From NCBI GenBank assembly GCA_032622095.1, contig CP136067.1, positions 197,556,052-197,620,051 of the forward strand: DNA of 64,000 nt, given 5' to 3'. A program made the translations under genes and the position numbers. Of this stretch, positions 46,523-59,570 are shown in pieces. The notes beneath the pieces are model-generated. The model was given only the letters and a program-made list of their open reading frames with translations. It was not told where the DNA came from and made no database searches. Position 1 is the stretch's first letter. Each line of letters opens with the position of its first letter. Source of the stretch: Siphonodentalium dalli (taxonomy: Eukaryota > Mollusca > Scaphopoda > Gadilida > Siphonodentaliidae).

Positions 46523-46971
46523 TGTGACCCGCCATATCAAATCCAGTCGTAAGTCGGGATTATTTTACCCTGTGCCAATGCTTTCTCTTATATATGCGAG
46601 TCGACCATAGGTCGCCTCGCATATATAAGAGAATGCATTGGCCTAACAATTGTTTTTAAATAAATGTTTCTTACAATTTTTAGGACATAAAATAAAAAAA
46701 CATCCATTACACTGCAGGGAGCCCCACACATATATAGAGGCATATAGAAGAGTGTCGTCTGCTCATGTTTGTCTGGGGCTCTGTATGGGTGAAATTATAA
46801 AATTGTTAAAGAATACAAGAAAAATTATTAAAATTGTAAAAAATTGTTAGGCCAATGCATTCTCTTATATATGCGAGGCGACCTATGGTCGACTCGCATA
46901 TATAAGAGAATGCATTGGCACAGGGTAAAAAAAATCCCGACTTACGACTGGATTTGATATGGCGGGTCACA
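46523..46971. mobile_element. MITE family A, copy 6 (complete, forward core)
   Basis: TGTGACCCGCC ends and ATAT flanks. Inverted counterpart of copy 2: the next 60 bp and MITE C follow in the same arrangement as at 26483-27433. Confidence 0.92.
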
Positions 46972-47025
46972 TATGCTATATTAAATAAGTTCATCTAACG
47001 ATTCTCTTACCACTATAATGATGAT

Positions 47026-47374
47026 TCAACCAAGCCTGAAAATAGTTTATCTGTCATTTGCAGAATGAGGTCCACAGAGGGTGAATTTAGTGATGCTATC
47101 CCGCACAGCTGGCTAGCATCACAAAATTCACCCTCTGGGTGCCTCATTCTGCTTAGGTCTCACCTTGTGGGAAGTATCTATAGTCTCAAATTAACATTGT
47201 TTTTTTTAGTTTTCCCTTCTGGGAAGTTTCTATATCCCCTAATTTGCAGCAAATAAAATGCATAATCGAGGTGCCCAATGGGTGAACATCACCAACTTCA
47301 ACTGCATGGGGAACTTCAATCTGATCCTAGGTCTACCATAGCAGTTGAGGGCCTAAGCAGAATGAGGTCCCCAG
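47026..47374. mobile_element. MITE family C, copy 2 (truncated)
   Basis: Inverted copy of 26483-26935. It ends abruptly at GAATGAGGTCCCCAG, where half of a MITE A follows. Confidence 0.88.
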
Positions 47375-47604
47375 CATATAGAAGAGTGTCGTCTGCTCAT
47401 GTTTGTCTGGGGCTCTGTATGGGTGAAATTATAAAATTGTTAAAGAATACAAGAACAAATTATTAAAATTGTAAAAATTTGTTAGGCCAATGCATTCTCT
47501 TATATATGCGAGGCGACCTATGGTCGACTCGCATATATAAGAGAATACATTGGCACAGGGTAAAAAAATCCCGACTTAAGACTGGATTTGATATGGCGGG
47601 TCAC
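47375..47604. mobile_element. MITE family A, copy 7 (right half)
   Basis: Core from CATATAGAAGAGTGTC, right hairpin cassette and GGCGGGTCAC end; the left half is missing. Fused to MITE C without spacer. Confidence 0.9.
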
Positions 47605-47658
47605 ATATATGCATTGAATAAATGCAGATGAATTTGAGTCGGGGGTGAATGCAAAATA

Positions 47659-48426
47659 CACTAATGTACTGTATGAACGATGTAAAACAACATGGTAATT
47701 ATAATGTACTCTATGAACGATGTAAAACAACATGGTGATTATAATGTACTCTATGAACGATGTAAAACAAAATGGTAATTATAATGTACTGTATGAACGA
47801 TGTAAAACAACATGGTAATTATAATGTACTCTATGAACGATGTAAAACAACATGGTAATTATAATGTACTCTATGAACGATGTAAAACAACATGGTAATT
47901 ATAATGTACTCTATGAACGATGTAAAACAAAATGGTAATTATAATGTACTGTATGAACGATGTAAAACAACATGGTAATTATAATGTACTCTATGAACGA
48001 TGTAAAACAACATGGTAATTATAATGTACTCTATGAACGATGTAAAACAAAATGGTAATTATAATGTACTGTATGAACGATGTAAAACAACATGGTAATT
48101 ATAATGTACTCTATGAACGATGTAAAACAACATGGTAATTATAATGTACTCTATGAACGATGTAAAACAAAATGGTAATTATAATGTACTCTATGATCGA
48201 TGTAAAACAACATGGTAATTATAATGTACTGTATGAACGATGTAAAACAACATGGTAATTATAATGTACTCTATGAACGATGTAAAACAACATGGTAATT
48301 ATAATGTACTCTATGAACGATGTAAAACAACATGGTAATTATAATGTACTCTATGAACGATGTAAAACAACATGGTAATTATAATGTACTCTATGATCGA
48401 TGTAAAACAACATGGTAATTATAATG
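47659..48426. repeat. 40-bp satellite I, about 19 copies
   Basis: Units of AATGTACTCTATGAACGATG followed by TAAAACAACATGGTAATTAT. Variable positions (C/G in ACT(C/G)TATG; C/A in CAA(C/A)ATGG) recur in a partly periodic order, suggesting three- to four-unit higher-order copies. Confidence 0.97.
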
Positions 48427-48774
48427 ACAATGAGCTGAAGCCGTTTAACTATCAGGAATTCAGAATCAGAATTGTTTATTCTCAAATCGCCGGACGTGTC
48501 CGGTAAAACGTAGTATAGTTATGAAAACACATCAATATATACATATAGATAATAAAGCAAATGAAAACAATATATAGGTCAATAATCGTGTACACGTGCG
48601 GAGAGGATTGGGGGGTGGATTAGGTGTGTGTATAGGGGACTAACATCGGGTCTGGCATAAATCACTGCGGTAATGTGACAATCGTGTTCATCATATTTGT
48701 TTGCCTCCCGTATAATTTCGCTGTATATGGACGTACCTGAGGTGATTTAGGTGGGTGCTTCAAGGTTCGCGTAG
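48427..48774 (-). pseudogene. LINE 3' UTR and tail
   Basis: Minus strand: DNA past the stop at 48775, ending AATAAACAATTCTGATTCTG (48460-48480). An AATAAA followed by a short-repeat tail fits a non-LTR 3' end. Confidence 0.65.
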
Positions 48775-49027
48775 TTATGCCACAGGGGGCTCCATTAGGC
48801 GAAGGGCGTCTCGGATGAACATGCTAAGATTGGTGAGGATTCTTTTATTTGTGCACGTGAAGAGGGCATTTAGTTTGTGGGCATTGGGACGCGTGTAATA
48901 GTATGATTTTAGATATTTTCGTCTCAAATCGCGGAGATTTTACATTTGAGTATATGATATGGTATTCATCACCAAGTTCAACGTCATATAGCGTGCACTT
49001 TCGATCGGAGTAGTTTTTTTTGCCCAC
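48775..49027 (-). pseudogene. LINE ORF2 C-terminal fragment
   Basis: Minus-strand frames give RKCTLYDVELGDEYHIIYSN, then in another frame YYYTRPNAHKLNALFTCTNK and LTNLSMFIRDALRLMEPP before a stop. This C..C...(G)DE.H...C, YY.RPN..K, L.NL..FI order is common at the C-terminus of animal LINE polyproteins. At least one frameshift is present. The 5' side is cut by the 40-bp satellite at 49026. Confidence 0.7.
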
Positions 49028-49345
49028 GATCCGGATTCGATTGTTAGTTATACTAGCTCGCTTACACGATCCGGATTCGATTGTTAGTTATACTAGCTCG
49101 CTTACACGATCCGGATTCGATTGTTAGTTATACTAGCTCGCTTACACGATCCGGATTCGATTGTTAGTTATACTAGCTCGCTTACACGATCCGGATTCGA
49201 TTGTTAGTTATACTAGCTCGCTTACACGATCCGGATTCGATTGTTAGTTATACTAGCTCGCTTACACGATCCGGATTCGATTGTTAGTTATACTAGCTCG
49301 CTTACACGATCCGGATTCGATTGTTAGTTATACTAGCTCGCTTAC
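49026..49345. repeat. 40-bp satellite II, 8 identical copies
   Basis: Eight perfect copies of ACGATCCGGATTCGATTGTT followed by AGTTATACTAGCTCGCTTAC. Unrelated to satellite I despite the same unit length. Each has the palindrome ATCCGGAT. The absence of any difference indicates very recent expansion or homogenisation (or an assembly choice). Confidence 0.98.
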
Positions 49346-50315
49346 ACGCGGTTCGTTGTGTACGTGTGTGTATTTAGCTCCCATTCTTCACTTATATATT
49401 AATTTTTTTATTGGTTAACTTGTTGAATATAGTTGGAGATGGCTCCATGAATGTCTGATTTAAGTACAGCATCTTTTTTAAACTGTGTGTTTTGTTTTTA
49501 GAAATCTATACAGTATTTACTATTTTGTTTTTATCAGTGACAGGGTTTTATTTTTTATTTATGTTTTAATATGTTAGTTGTATACATGCATGCATGTACT
49601 TCTACTTTATGAACTTAATTATTGCAAGTAAGTATTATTAAATGCGCTTTTAAATGTAAATATACTAATACCAATAATGGAAATGTTCAAGCTGTTTTCA
49701 CTATTTTACACAGAAGTCAGATATACTATATTAATTTAGCTATATCATCAAGACACACTTTTCAATTGAATGTTTTAAAACGATCTGTATTTTGCTGTGT
49801 TAGGAAAAAATAAATTAATGGGTGTATAATAAATACCTGTACTCTGTGACTGTGTTAGGCCGATTTAGTACTCCTGATACCACAATAAGAACACTATTAA
49901 AGAAAACGCCACGTTTACAGTGTAAGTATAATGATATTTTGTTATCAGGGGAAATTATGAAGAATGAAGATGCGCCGAATGATACGGGACATCGAGTGGT
50001 GAGACATATGCCATTGATTTGTGTCAATCGAGTGATATTTGTACGCTATATATCATTGCATACAATGTCCTATCCTTGTCATCATGGGTTTCTCCAATCC
50101 CAAATCAACTGGAGCACCGCTCTGTAGCAAAAAGCAATCATTCCGTTTAATTGATTCCTGATTTTTTAGTTGTACTCGCGGATGCTCAAAGCAAAATGAA
50201 CTAAAGAACGGAAACCGTACCGCAACGTAACCTCTGGTTGCTAAGTTAATTGCGGAAGGACTATTCCTAAGTATCATATTAGCTATAGTTCTCGCTATTC
50301 GTACACTGAGAAAAT
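49346..50315. other. Spacer
   Basis: T-rich DNA with small frames; the 101-codon plus frame at 49822-50127 has no motif. No supported gene. Confidence 0.4.
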
Positions 50316-50929
50316 CCCCAGAGCCGTAATTTCGCTAAAATCCGGATTGAGAATCCAAAGCCGATTACGGGGGGCGGAGCTAATTTCGGATTCTAGGTCA
50401 GATTTTGAAATCCACGTGGTCTCCGAAACTCTCTCCCAGCGTCAAACATGGCTCATGTATTTGACACAAGTATCATTTGTATCTTATATTTATAAAGTGC
50501 ATGTTTGATGTGAAAGTCATGCTTTTCTTCTATGTGTGTATACACGGCACATCATTTGCTGCCAATCCGACTTAATCGCATCTTTTTTTCAAGTTAAAGT
50601 GTGTTTATTGATGATGGCAAGCATATCTAAACATGACAGCTCTAGGCCTCCTGAATCAAATTCCGAAGATGTTGTGAAGAACACACGGAACGTGTCAGTT
50701 GAACAGGGACGTGACGACAGGGGTTGATTGGGTGTCTCGACCCCCACCCCGAACTTTGGTACAATTTGCTAAGCTGTGCAGTCATTCATACGTGAGGAAA
50801 ATCAGGATTATTTTGACTAACTGTTTCAAATAATGATACGTACAAGCCAACAAACAAACCCGATTTTAAATAAATACATATACGAACTTATGACTAACTT
50901 GGGAGAGGGGTGTCCAGTTATCTGTATAT

Positions 50930-51120
50930 ATGTTCAACTTGTTTTGGTAGTCATGTTGCTTTGCCATTACTAATTATTTATTTTTTCAGTGTAATAACAT
51001 ATGGGAGAGGGGGGTACCATTAAGTGAGTCAGTACTTGTCCCCCAATTCCTTTGTATGTATAAACAAATGTATGTGTTATCTAAATTTGACATATATTTG
51101 AAATAAATATATCTAAACTA
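50930..51120 (+). pseudogene. Probable LINE 3'-UTR fragment, copy 2
   Basis: Similar order of blocks to 39225-39350, ending AATAAATATATCTAAA. Lies inside the possible 1.8-kb TIR element. Confidence 0.45.
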
Positions 51121-51340
51121 AAATATGGTACATTCCAGCAGTCGGAAATTTCATGCATGACACAACATTAGTTGGACATTAATTTGACACCATATATATA
51201 GGTTGGCATTGTTCTCATTGTTTGATTTTTTTCAACCAGTAAAGTTGGTAATTTTCCAATCTTAGTGTTTGTCAGATTGGATATTTCCAAGGAGAGCAAA
51301 TTGAATTCTGCGAACCTGTGAGATTGATGTTTGGTTCAAT

Positions 51341-51361
51341 GGGGGGGGGGGGGGGGGGGGG
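51341..51361. repeat. Poly-G run
   Basis: An unbroken run of about 20 G. Others are near 35148 and 59836. Confidence 0.95.
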
Positions 51362-52153
51362 GAAATTTGAGGAAACTTCTAGCCACGTCTCTAGAACATG
51401 TGTCTGTTGTCTATACAGAGACTATTGCGCAAAACGACTGCATTTAACGAAACAAAACATGTTAAAATTGCTATAACTTTAAGACTAGATGATAGTACAT
51501 ACGTGTATCTGATAATCCATCGATACCATATAATCCTACTATTTCTTGAATAAGAAGAAACATTATAATAACGAACACAGCAGAAGACATAGCCATGCAG
51601 GTTCATATAAATTCGGTCAATGGTGACGTATCCGCTGAATTCGAAATCGACATGCGTTCGGGCGGTATTTTAAGGATGGAATTATGAAATGGACATATGA
51701 AAGTGACAATCAACAATGGTTTGCAATTGCTTCGCTATCAACCGAAGTGCTCCCCCAGCGTTACTATCAATAGCGTTATTATTTGGCTAATTTCAGTAAT
51801 ATTCTCCCAGTTTACATTCAATAAAACAAATTTGTCTCCGCATTTAAAATTCTTTGATATAGATCGTTTATATTCTGCAATAATTTGTACACAAGAGACG
51901 GATTCTTATGTTTTATTGTGTTTTTAAACTCTGAGGTGGCGGAATCTCGGTTTGTTTACATTACGAACATTTGAGTCCGTAATCGGAATCCGAATCCCTA
52001 TCGGATTACCACGAAATTAGGATTACGGTCTGTTCGTTTACTGATTCTGGAAATTTGTGGTCTGTTCTTTTGCCGAACCAAGTCGTACGGGGACAAATCT
52101 GTAATCTGAATCCAGAATCCAAATCGGATTTTAGCGAAATAACGCCTCAGGGG

Positions 52154-54113
52154 TATACACGACACTCGGGTTAACAGATGTCCGCCTACACAGAAATGCT
52201 CCTTGATGAAGCGATGCAATATTCAGTGAAAAGGGGTAAGTATATGGCAATATATTGTCGTGTCCGGTGCTGGTTGCTAATCTCTCTGATATTACAGGAA
52301 CATATATGCGTTTTATAATAAATATTAGCACCATGCACGGCTGAGTATTTAACATATGTAACTTGACATATATATATATATATACTAGATACACATAATG
52401 GATAGCTAGTTAACCGATTATGTAAAATGTAAGGCTGCAAAACCTCTCTAATACGCACCAGGAGTCATTCCATACACAGGGACTTTCCGGCGCAAGGAAC
52501 GGCCAATTGTCCCCAGCTCCTATCAATAGGGTCTGAAGACAGGTCAAACCGGGTTTTTAATAGCTATCAGAAAAATATATGTTTGATTGCATAAGTTCCT
52601 ACGTTGAAAGTTGAAAATGCAGTCAAATGGACCAAAATCATGGGAAAGGGGGTTGGATTCGTAATATCTTGGAGAAATTTTTTTATATCGGGACACTATT
52701 ACAGTTCACGCCGAAAAGCGACGGTTCTTCGTTTAGAGGATATATTCGTCACCGAGATATTGTAACTGACGATGATATCGGCGAAATTTTGAATTTAACA
52801 TAATACACCTCTCATTTATACTATATATGCATACACCATCTCTTTATCCTACAACATACATGTATACTATTTAAATTCCTAATTAAACCCTTTGGCTATA
52901 AACTTCATTCGGCCCCTTGCATACACTCCAAATTACTTTCAAAATTGATAATAGCCCAACATCAGGTTACGGTCTTTGTACTCCCATTTGTTAACTGCTG
53001 TGATTTTAACTATAATACGATTTAGACCTCTTGCAAAACACTCCATTATAGTTATCACATGGCATACACAGCCTTCATGTGAGTAGCATTTCTAAATTCT
53101 ATTCTCCACCGCCAAGCCACCAATTATATTCTGTATAATCAGTTGACTAACCAGTAGGGCTCTTATAGCCTACTCCATGTTATGTATCCAGGAAATATCA
53201 TCGCCTGTATGCATACTTGTGGTTTATAACCTACCCTCGGTCTAGCGACATTCCTAGCAACCCTTGAATAATTTCACAACAGAATATGAGTATTGCATCA
53301 TGTTTTGTACTATGTCCTTTAAAGAGACATATTTTGTTGGTACTTTGTCTATCGGCTTCTATTCATGCAGCTGTGCGTTTAGTTATCTTGATTACTTGGC
53401 GTTTGTCGATGTCAATGGTGGTTTGATGTCCAAATCTGCAAAACAAATATACCAAAGGAGACACACTTTACTGGACGAGTTTTGTAAATTTCGATATAAA
53501 CTGGGAACGAGTTATAGATGTTATTACTTGATCCAAAACCTATAAAACACACTTAAATCAGTAAATGGGACGTGAAAGTAACAGCTGTTGCTATATGTCC
53601 TACGATGACGTTTCACGTAACTACGCATTGTTTTTCCGTGCACAGAAATAGTTCCAAATAAATAAGACTCTTTTACGTGCTTAATGACGTAAATTTAATT
53701 TAAATAGCTATTCAAACTATACAAAATATTAGTCACATACACCGATTCTTCTTCATTCCTCGTCCAGAGCGTACGGAATGTAGACATCGCCATCATTTCA
53801 TCATCATTTATTGAAGTAACGAATCAAACTCACACATAGTCCCCGTAATTACATATACGAGAATTAAACTTAAAGTCAAAGGTCATGTATGGGCATCAAT
53901 AATATACGTGAGTACACCTGGCACTATTTTCTGTTATAAAATGACAGTTGTGTATTCGAGTTGATGTTTTTGACAAGAGCGACGACGCACACAATATCAA
54001 CGATCCGTTTCTGGTAATGCACAGATATTAATTGCTGGTCGTCTTACTCAAATCAAAATAAATATGGTTATAGTACCAATGTTATAGTATAGCAGGGAAA
54101 CTTACCCGACACA
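52154..54113. other. Spacer
   Basis: About 2 kb, AT-rich, with a short (TA)n at 52370-52384. The largest frame (53264-53545, 93 codons) has no recognised motif. No supported gene. Confidence 0.45.
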
Positions 54114-54117
54114 TTAA

Positions 54118-54560
54118 AGGTACTCAATCCGATCAGACGGTCCCCATAATCATCAAGATACAACAATAACAACATTTCTTCAAAATACGCGTTAGTTATC
54201 AGAATAGATTTATTGCAACGAAATAATGCTAACCACTGTCAACTATGGTACGAAATTTCCCAAATTGTTATATATCAACATTTTGTTCAACAACATATGG
54301 CCGTGTCATCACTTAAGTATCACGAAATTGAGCCGTATTACCACGTGATTATCCATCTTCATCCGCAATGTTGTCGGAGACCTTCAGTTTGGCCACGTGT
54401 TTCTGGGCCACATATTATTACACATCTCGAGAAATAACAACCTCAAAAATCGATATCTGATCACTCTGAGCTTGATGGGTTCCTCGACTCGAATCAAACA
54501 GTTGTTACCCCCGAAGCCAAAGAAATACAAATTTGGAGCGTCTGATCGGATTGAGTACCT
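54118..54560. mobile_element. MITE family D, long copy, piggyBac-type TTAA flanks
   Basis: 443 bp flanked by TTAA on both sides. The inverted ends AGGTACTCAATCCGATC-AGACG are perfect over about 22 bp. A TTAA target duplication is typical of piggyBac transposons. No transposase; a 74-codon frame inside is not significant. Confidence 0.82.
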
Positions 54561-54564
54561 TTAA

Positions 54565-55458
54565 GGCCTCTGGAATAAATACAGAACACAATTTGCATCA
54601 GGATCCAGAATCTTTAGTCGAACGAGTGCGGACGGCGCATTGTCACATCTCAGATTAGTGAAATATATACTTGCCCCGTCTGCCGTCTGCAACTCATTTG
54701 CTATACAAATCATGGGGAATGAAGTGAAGTAGCTATGTTTCTTTTTCGGACGAGTAGTCAGACGACAGTTGCCAGTGACATACGTGGCGACCAGTGTGTG
54801 GTCACATGTTCGGTGATGTACCCACAACGTCGACAAAAATGTTCAACAGTTGTCAGTTTTAACCCTGACACCACATTATATTATAGATGGAAATGCCCGC
54901 CAAAATATAAGTTGACATTGTGTTGATAGATAAATATACAAAGGAAATGCATTAAGTTTGAGTTAAGAGTAAGAAAGAAGGAAAGACAAGAGAAGGAAAT
55001 ATGAATAGTCATACATAGGGTTAGGGTTTATTCAAGGACTCTACGAACTCATGATGACAGCGATATGAACAGCATCGTAGTTTCAGCCGATATAAACCAC
55101 AAGAAAACCAATGTCAGATATGGTAACGCGCTCAAGATCATATATTATATACCCATGTTTGTAATTATAGAATATAATATATATTGGTTTCGCGAATGAC
55201 CAACTCAGAATTCCGTTACAATAACAATAACAACCAGCACCTAATTAACGAACCGGCAGCCGACTCGGCCGTCTCCGACCACAACCCTCAATGGGCTGCA
55301 GAACGAAAAATGTCTATAAAAGTTGAAATACAAGACTTAAAAATTATCATTTTCATTTCTTCATTTGTAATTGACAAAGTTTGTCACAAACCAAAAATCA
55401 ACATTATTGACATAATAATGTAAAGGTCAATAAACTAAATTGAAATTAATTTATACAA
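54565..55458. other. Spacer
   Basis: A minus-strand frame (54561-54836) has protein-like text near LVRLKILDPDANCVLYLF but no supporting splice or domain evidence. No supported gene. Confidence 0.35.
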
Positions 55459-55820
55459 TCTTGTCTGAATTCTGGCCCACAAATCCAAAATGACGTAAAT
55501 AACGTCAGAACCCTTGTCATGGCGTCTTCGCTGGTTTTCATTAAGCAACCAAATTTGTCCAAATGAAACTAATAGTCCGAAATCACTTGGGAATTCTTCG
55601 TATCTTGCCCAGTAGCTAATTTAATTTTCATCGCGATGTCCATTCCCGATTCCGCGTTTTGGTAATCTCCACACAGTTGCTAACCGGAAAATTTCTCCAA
55701 AATCCATACCCGCGATATCTGATAACTCACTGATGGATATAGAACAAATATATGACATCATTCATCTGCGCTTAAGGTATAAACAACAACGCTTGCCTGC
55801 GGCGAGCTGGTGGTTGCTAT
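55459..55820 (+). repeat. Dispersed repeat, copy 2 of 2
   Basis: Same family and orientation as 27868-28195; both begin near TCTTGTCTG and end at TGGTGGTTGCTAT. Confidence 0.8.
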
Positions 55821-56566
55821 TAGACGACGTCTGTTAGACGACGTCTGTTTGTTGTCTGTGTGTATCCGAAATCCGCTCTTATTGAGATCCGAGTCAGCTT
55901 TGGCCTCGCTGTCTGGGTTATGTTGTCTTATTACGTCATGCACCTTGGCACCACGGGCCATTTATTTTATATATAGCTACAATCTTATTTTATGATCGTA
56001 AAAAGGAAAACAAATCAGAAATTAAAAGACTTCAATGCGGTCGTGTTCTGTAATTTATAATATTCAAACACTAATTTATATCGATTTTTTTAGATATGAT
56101 TTGTCTGAGAACGGGAAGTCCTAATTTAAACATGACGTATTTGGTTTTCATTAACCTCACAGTAACGGCACCATGCGTTATAACACATGGCATTTCTGCT
56201 CTGGGTACGTGTTGGACCTTTATAATGCTATATTGCATCAAAGGAACTCTATACTCACAACATAAGTCTGCTAAACATGGGAATTTACTAGTACATGTGT
56301 CATTAATTATTAGTTTGAGCATATTACTCATATTTCGGTGTCTTGTTGCACTCACCAATATTAATAGTTACTTGATTGTTGACTTCAATTATTGCTTTAG
56401 CAATAGGCATATGTCTCAATGAGCTTCAAATTGTATCTGGAATTGTTCTATGATGTTCGATGAATGGCGGTTGTTTTGTCTGCTGTCCCCTTGTTGTGGA
56501 ATACTGCAGCGTTTTCTCAGATACAACTATCCACTAATATTTCAGTCCGTGATATCTAAAAAGGAA
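55821..56566. other. Spacer
   Basis: Holds a 21-bp tandem duplication around GACGACGTCTGTT at about 55824-55850 and a hydrophobic 108-codon plus frame (56096-56422) overlapped by a minus frame. Neither is supported as a gene. Confidence 0.4.
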
Positions 56567-57812
56567 GTCGGTCGCCGAGAGGTAGCGTACTGGTCTCTCG
56601 GTGATAGCGTACTGGTCTCTCTGTGATAGCGTACTGGTCTCTCTGTGATAGCGTACTGGTCTCTCTGTGATAGCGTACTGGTCTCTCGGTGTAGCGTACT
56701 GGTCTCTCGGTGATAGCGTACTGGTCTCTCTGTGATAGCGTACTGGTCTCTCGGTGATAGCGTACTGGTCTCTCGGTGATAGCGTACTGGTCTCTCTGTG
56801 ATAGCGTACTGGTCTCTCGGTGATAGCGTACTGGTCTCTCGGTGATAGCGTACTGGTCTCTCGGTGATAGCGTACTGGTCTCTCGGTGATAGCGTACTGG
56901 TCTCTCTGTGATAGCGTACTGGTCTCTCGGTGATAGCGTACTGGTCTCTCTGTGATAGCGTACTGGTCTCTCGGTGATAGCGTACTGGTCTCTCTGTGAT
57001 AGCGTACTGGTCTCTCGGTGTAGCGTACTGGTCTCTCGGTGTAGCGTACTGGTCTCTCGGTGATAGCGTACTGGTCTCTCGGTGATAGCGTACTGGTCTC
57101 TCGGTCATAGCGTACTGGTCTCTCGGTGATAGCGTACTGGTCTCTCGGTGTAGCGTACTGGTCTCTCGGTGTAGCGTACTGGTCTCTCGGTGATAGCGTA
57201 CTGGTCTCTCGGTGATAGCGTACTGGTCTCTCGGTGATAGCGTACTGGTCTCTCGGTGATAGCGTACTGGTCTCTCGGTGTAGCGTACTGGTCTCTCGGT
57301 GATAGCGTACTGGTCTCTCGGTGATAGCGTACTGGTCTCCCGGTGATAGCGTACTGGTCTCTCGGTGATAGCGTACTGGTCTCTCGGTGATAGCGTACTG
57401 GTCTCTCGGTGATAGCGTACTGGTCTCTCTGTGATAGCGTACTGGTCTCTCGGTGATAGCGTACTGGTCTCTCGGTGATAGCGTACTGGTCTCTCGGTGA
57501 TAGCGTACTGGTCTCTCTGTGATAGCGTACTGGTCTCTCGGTGATAGCGTACTGGTCTCTCGGTGATAGCGTACTGGTCTCTCGGTGATAGCGTACTGGT
57601 CTCTCGGTGATAGCGTACTGGTCTCTCTGTGATAGCGTACTGGTCTCTCGGTGATAGCGTAATGGTCTCTCGGTGATAGCGTACTGGTCTCCCGGTGATA
57701 GCGTACTGGTCTCTCGGTGATAGCGTACTGGTCTCTCGGTGATAGCGTACTGGTCTCTCGGTGATAGCGTACTGGTCTCCCGGTGATAGCGTGCTGGTCT
57801 CTCGGTGATAGC
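56567..57812. repeat. 22-bp satellite, about 56 copies
   Basis: Units of GGTCTCTCGGTGATAGCGTA plus CT; some are 21 bp (GTGTAGCG) or read TCTCTCTGTG. Three units equal 22 codons, so a minus frame stays open for 558 codons (56542-58218). TAGCGTACTGG in each unit resembles a pol III A box with one mismatch, and the array begins with GCCGAGAGGTAGCGTACTGG, so the unit may come from a tRNA-like SINE head. Confidence 0.96.
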
Positions 57813-59320
57813 GGGCCGAGGATCGCAACCTGGTCAAGGTATTCTGATAAAAATCAGAACTAGGTAAGATACTAAGTTTGTCAGGCTGAAAAGTCTCATT
57901 CGAGATCTCTGAATACAGAACCGAATGCAAAATGCAGAATCCCCCCATTACAGTATTTGTCCAGGTATGTTGTCGTGGGTGCAGTGCGCTGTCCGATCGG
58001 ACGCGGACATTACTGGCTGACCCGTGTACACGCCGCGATGTGTGCACGCTACTGGAGTCACCACATGGTTGCAGTGTACGGTTAGTCGGCCGTGGTAGCA
58101 CATGGAACAGTGCGTCTATACCATAATTGGTTGCTGGACTTAAATATCTACAGGTACAGACAATCAGAGAAACATATGTTAGATTGTTAGCTGTCAAAGG
58201 TTGGCGAAAATAACACATTCGGTCCTATGTTATCTGCGGCTGATTAGGTCTATCTAATAGCTACACATTTTCGTAATCACTATTCGGTGAATAATCTGTA
58301 CTGACATGTGACAGTGGCACATCTCACTTTTAATCAGAAGCGATATGCAACATATCGATCCTCTCAGACGATTATACTTGTTATCTCCATATCTGATTTG
58401 AGAAAATAGCACCCACACATAGCTTTTCGTCACCTTTTAAATAACGTAATTTTAACCAGCCGTAACGGGCGAGATACATTCTCTTGGCTGTAATTTGTTT
58501 ATAAAGTGAACATGTGATAAGATACTCAACGCCTCAGTTGTCAGAAGTTTTAGTAGATGTATAAACTATTCACCACAAAAGTAACCACTAAAGTTTTATT
58601 CCCAAAATTTGGATAAGGCCAAATCAAAAAATACCTTTGTTTCCGGTAACGGAGGGCAAACAATTAGGGTGGGGAGGGGGGTAATTTTTATTATTTTTTA
58701 TTTTTTTTTATTTATTAAATTCCCATAATGCAAAAGGTAATAACAGCCCGTCCTTAATGCATTGCAGATACAGATATACTATGTAATAATGTATATAGTC
58801 TATCTAGATATAATATTGTAATGATCACCTTGCAAGGCACATTATTTTATATTCTTTTATTTAAGTTTGTATTTATCATATGGCCTGGCAATAACAGGAG
58901 TAAGACTGCTTTGTACAAATCTCGCATATAGGAGAGGCTGTCTTGAATCTGTTGTCTTAGGGAAGCTTTCACCACACCACTGCCTTCCCCACATTGGACA
59001 CTAAAATACTAAGTCAATACATATATAAAACTGATATAGACTTTATTCTAGTTAGTTGAAATTATTATTTACAAATTACATGTATTGTCAGGACTATTAT
59101 ATATTATTGATTCTTGGCGTAATTAGTACATGCAAGTAGAAATAGGTAGTTATTCCATAACAACATGTTGCGTTAAAGCATGAATTCCCTGTATGTGAAC
59201 AATATTTCATCCAATTTTCATACTGGGGTTACATGCTTCAGTGCCTAACTATCAGAACATTTAACAACAGATTGTAGAGAATTTGTATGAAACAATCAAT
59301 TGTCATATATGTCCAAACAT
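57813..59320. other. Spacer
   Basis: The first ~300 bp is more GC-rich and is the non-repetitive start of the long minus frame. T-rich run at 58680-58715. No supported gene. Confidence 0.4.
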
Positions 59321-59570
59321 GTTTGGGAATTTGAAATGTTTGGGAATTTTCAAATCAATTCTCCAATAAATGCGGCTGTGGGATGTGCCAATGGATTCGA
59401 ATTTGAAATCCAAGATGGCTCCTGTCGGCTATGTTTTTTAACACGTAAAGAGTAAAGAGTAAACAGTAAAGAGCGTTCCGTGTTTGTTTGTTTCTGATAT
59501 GGTAGAAATAAAGAGCGTTAAATTCCCAAACATTTCAAATTCCCAAACATTTCCCAAACATTTCAAATTG
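59321..59570. mobile_element. ~250-bp foldback element
   Basis: Left side GTTTGGGAATTTGAAATG and GTTTGGGAATTTTC; right side has three copies of the complement (CCCAAACATTT). The middle repeats AGTAAAGAG. Confidence 0.65.

Larger units (their letters stand above)
50316..52153. mobile_element. Possible 1.8-kb TIR element
   Basis: The left end CCCCAGAGCCGTAATTTCGC and the right end (inverted) CCCCTGAGGCGTTATTTCGC match at 17 of 20 bases and continue with CTAAAATCCG and degenerate GGATTCNGATTACGG motifs. The interior has no transposase and includes a LINE-like 3' end and a poly-G run. No target duplication seen. Confidence 0.5.

Noticed and set aside
54561-54836. 91-codon minus-strand frame
   Set aside because: Some exon-like text but its end runs into the MITE D terminus and no splice structure is convincing.
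56542-58218. 558-codon minus-strand frame with RDQYAIT/ERPVRYHRETSTLS repeats
   Set aside because: Produced by the 22-bp satellite (three units = 22 codons). The non-repetitive N-terminal part has no motif.
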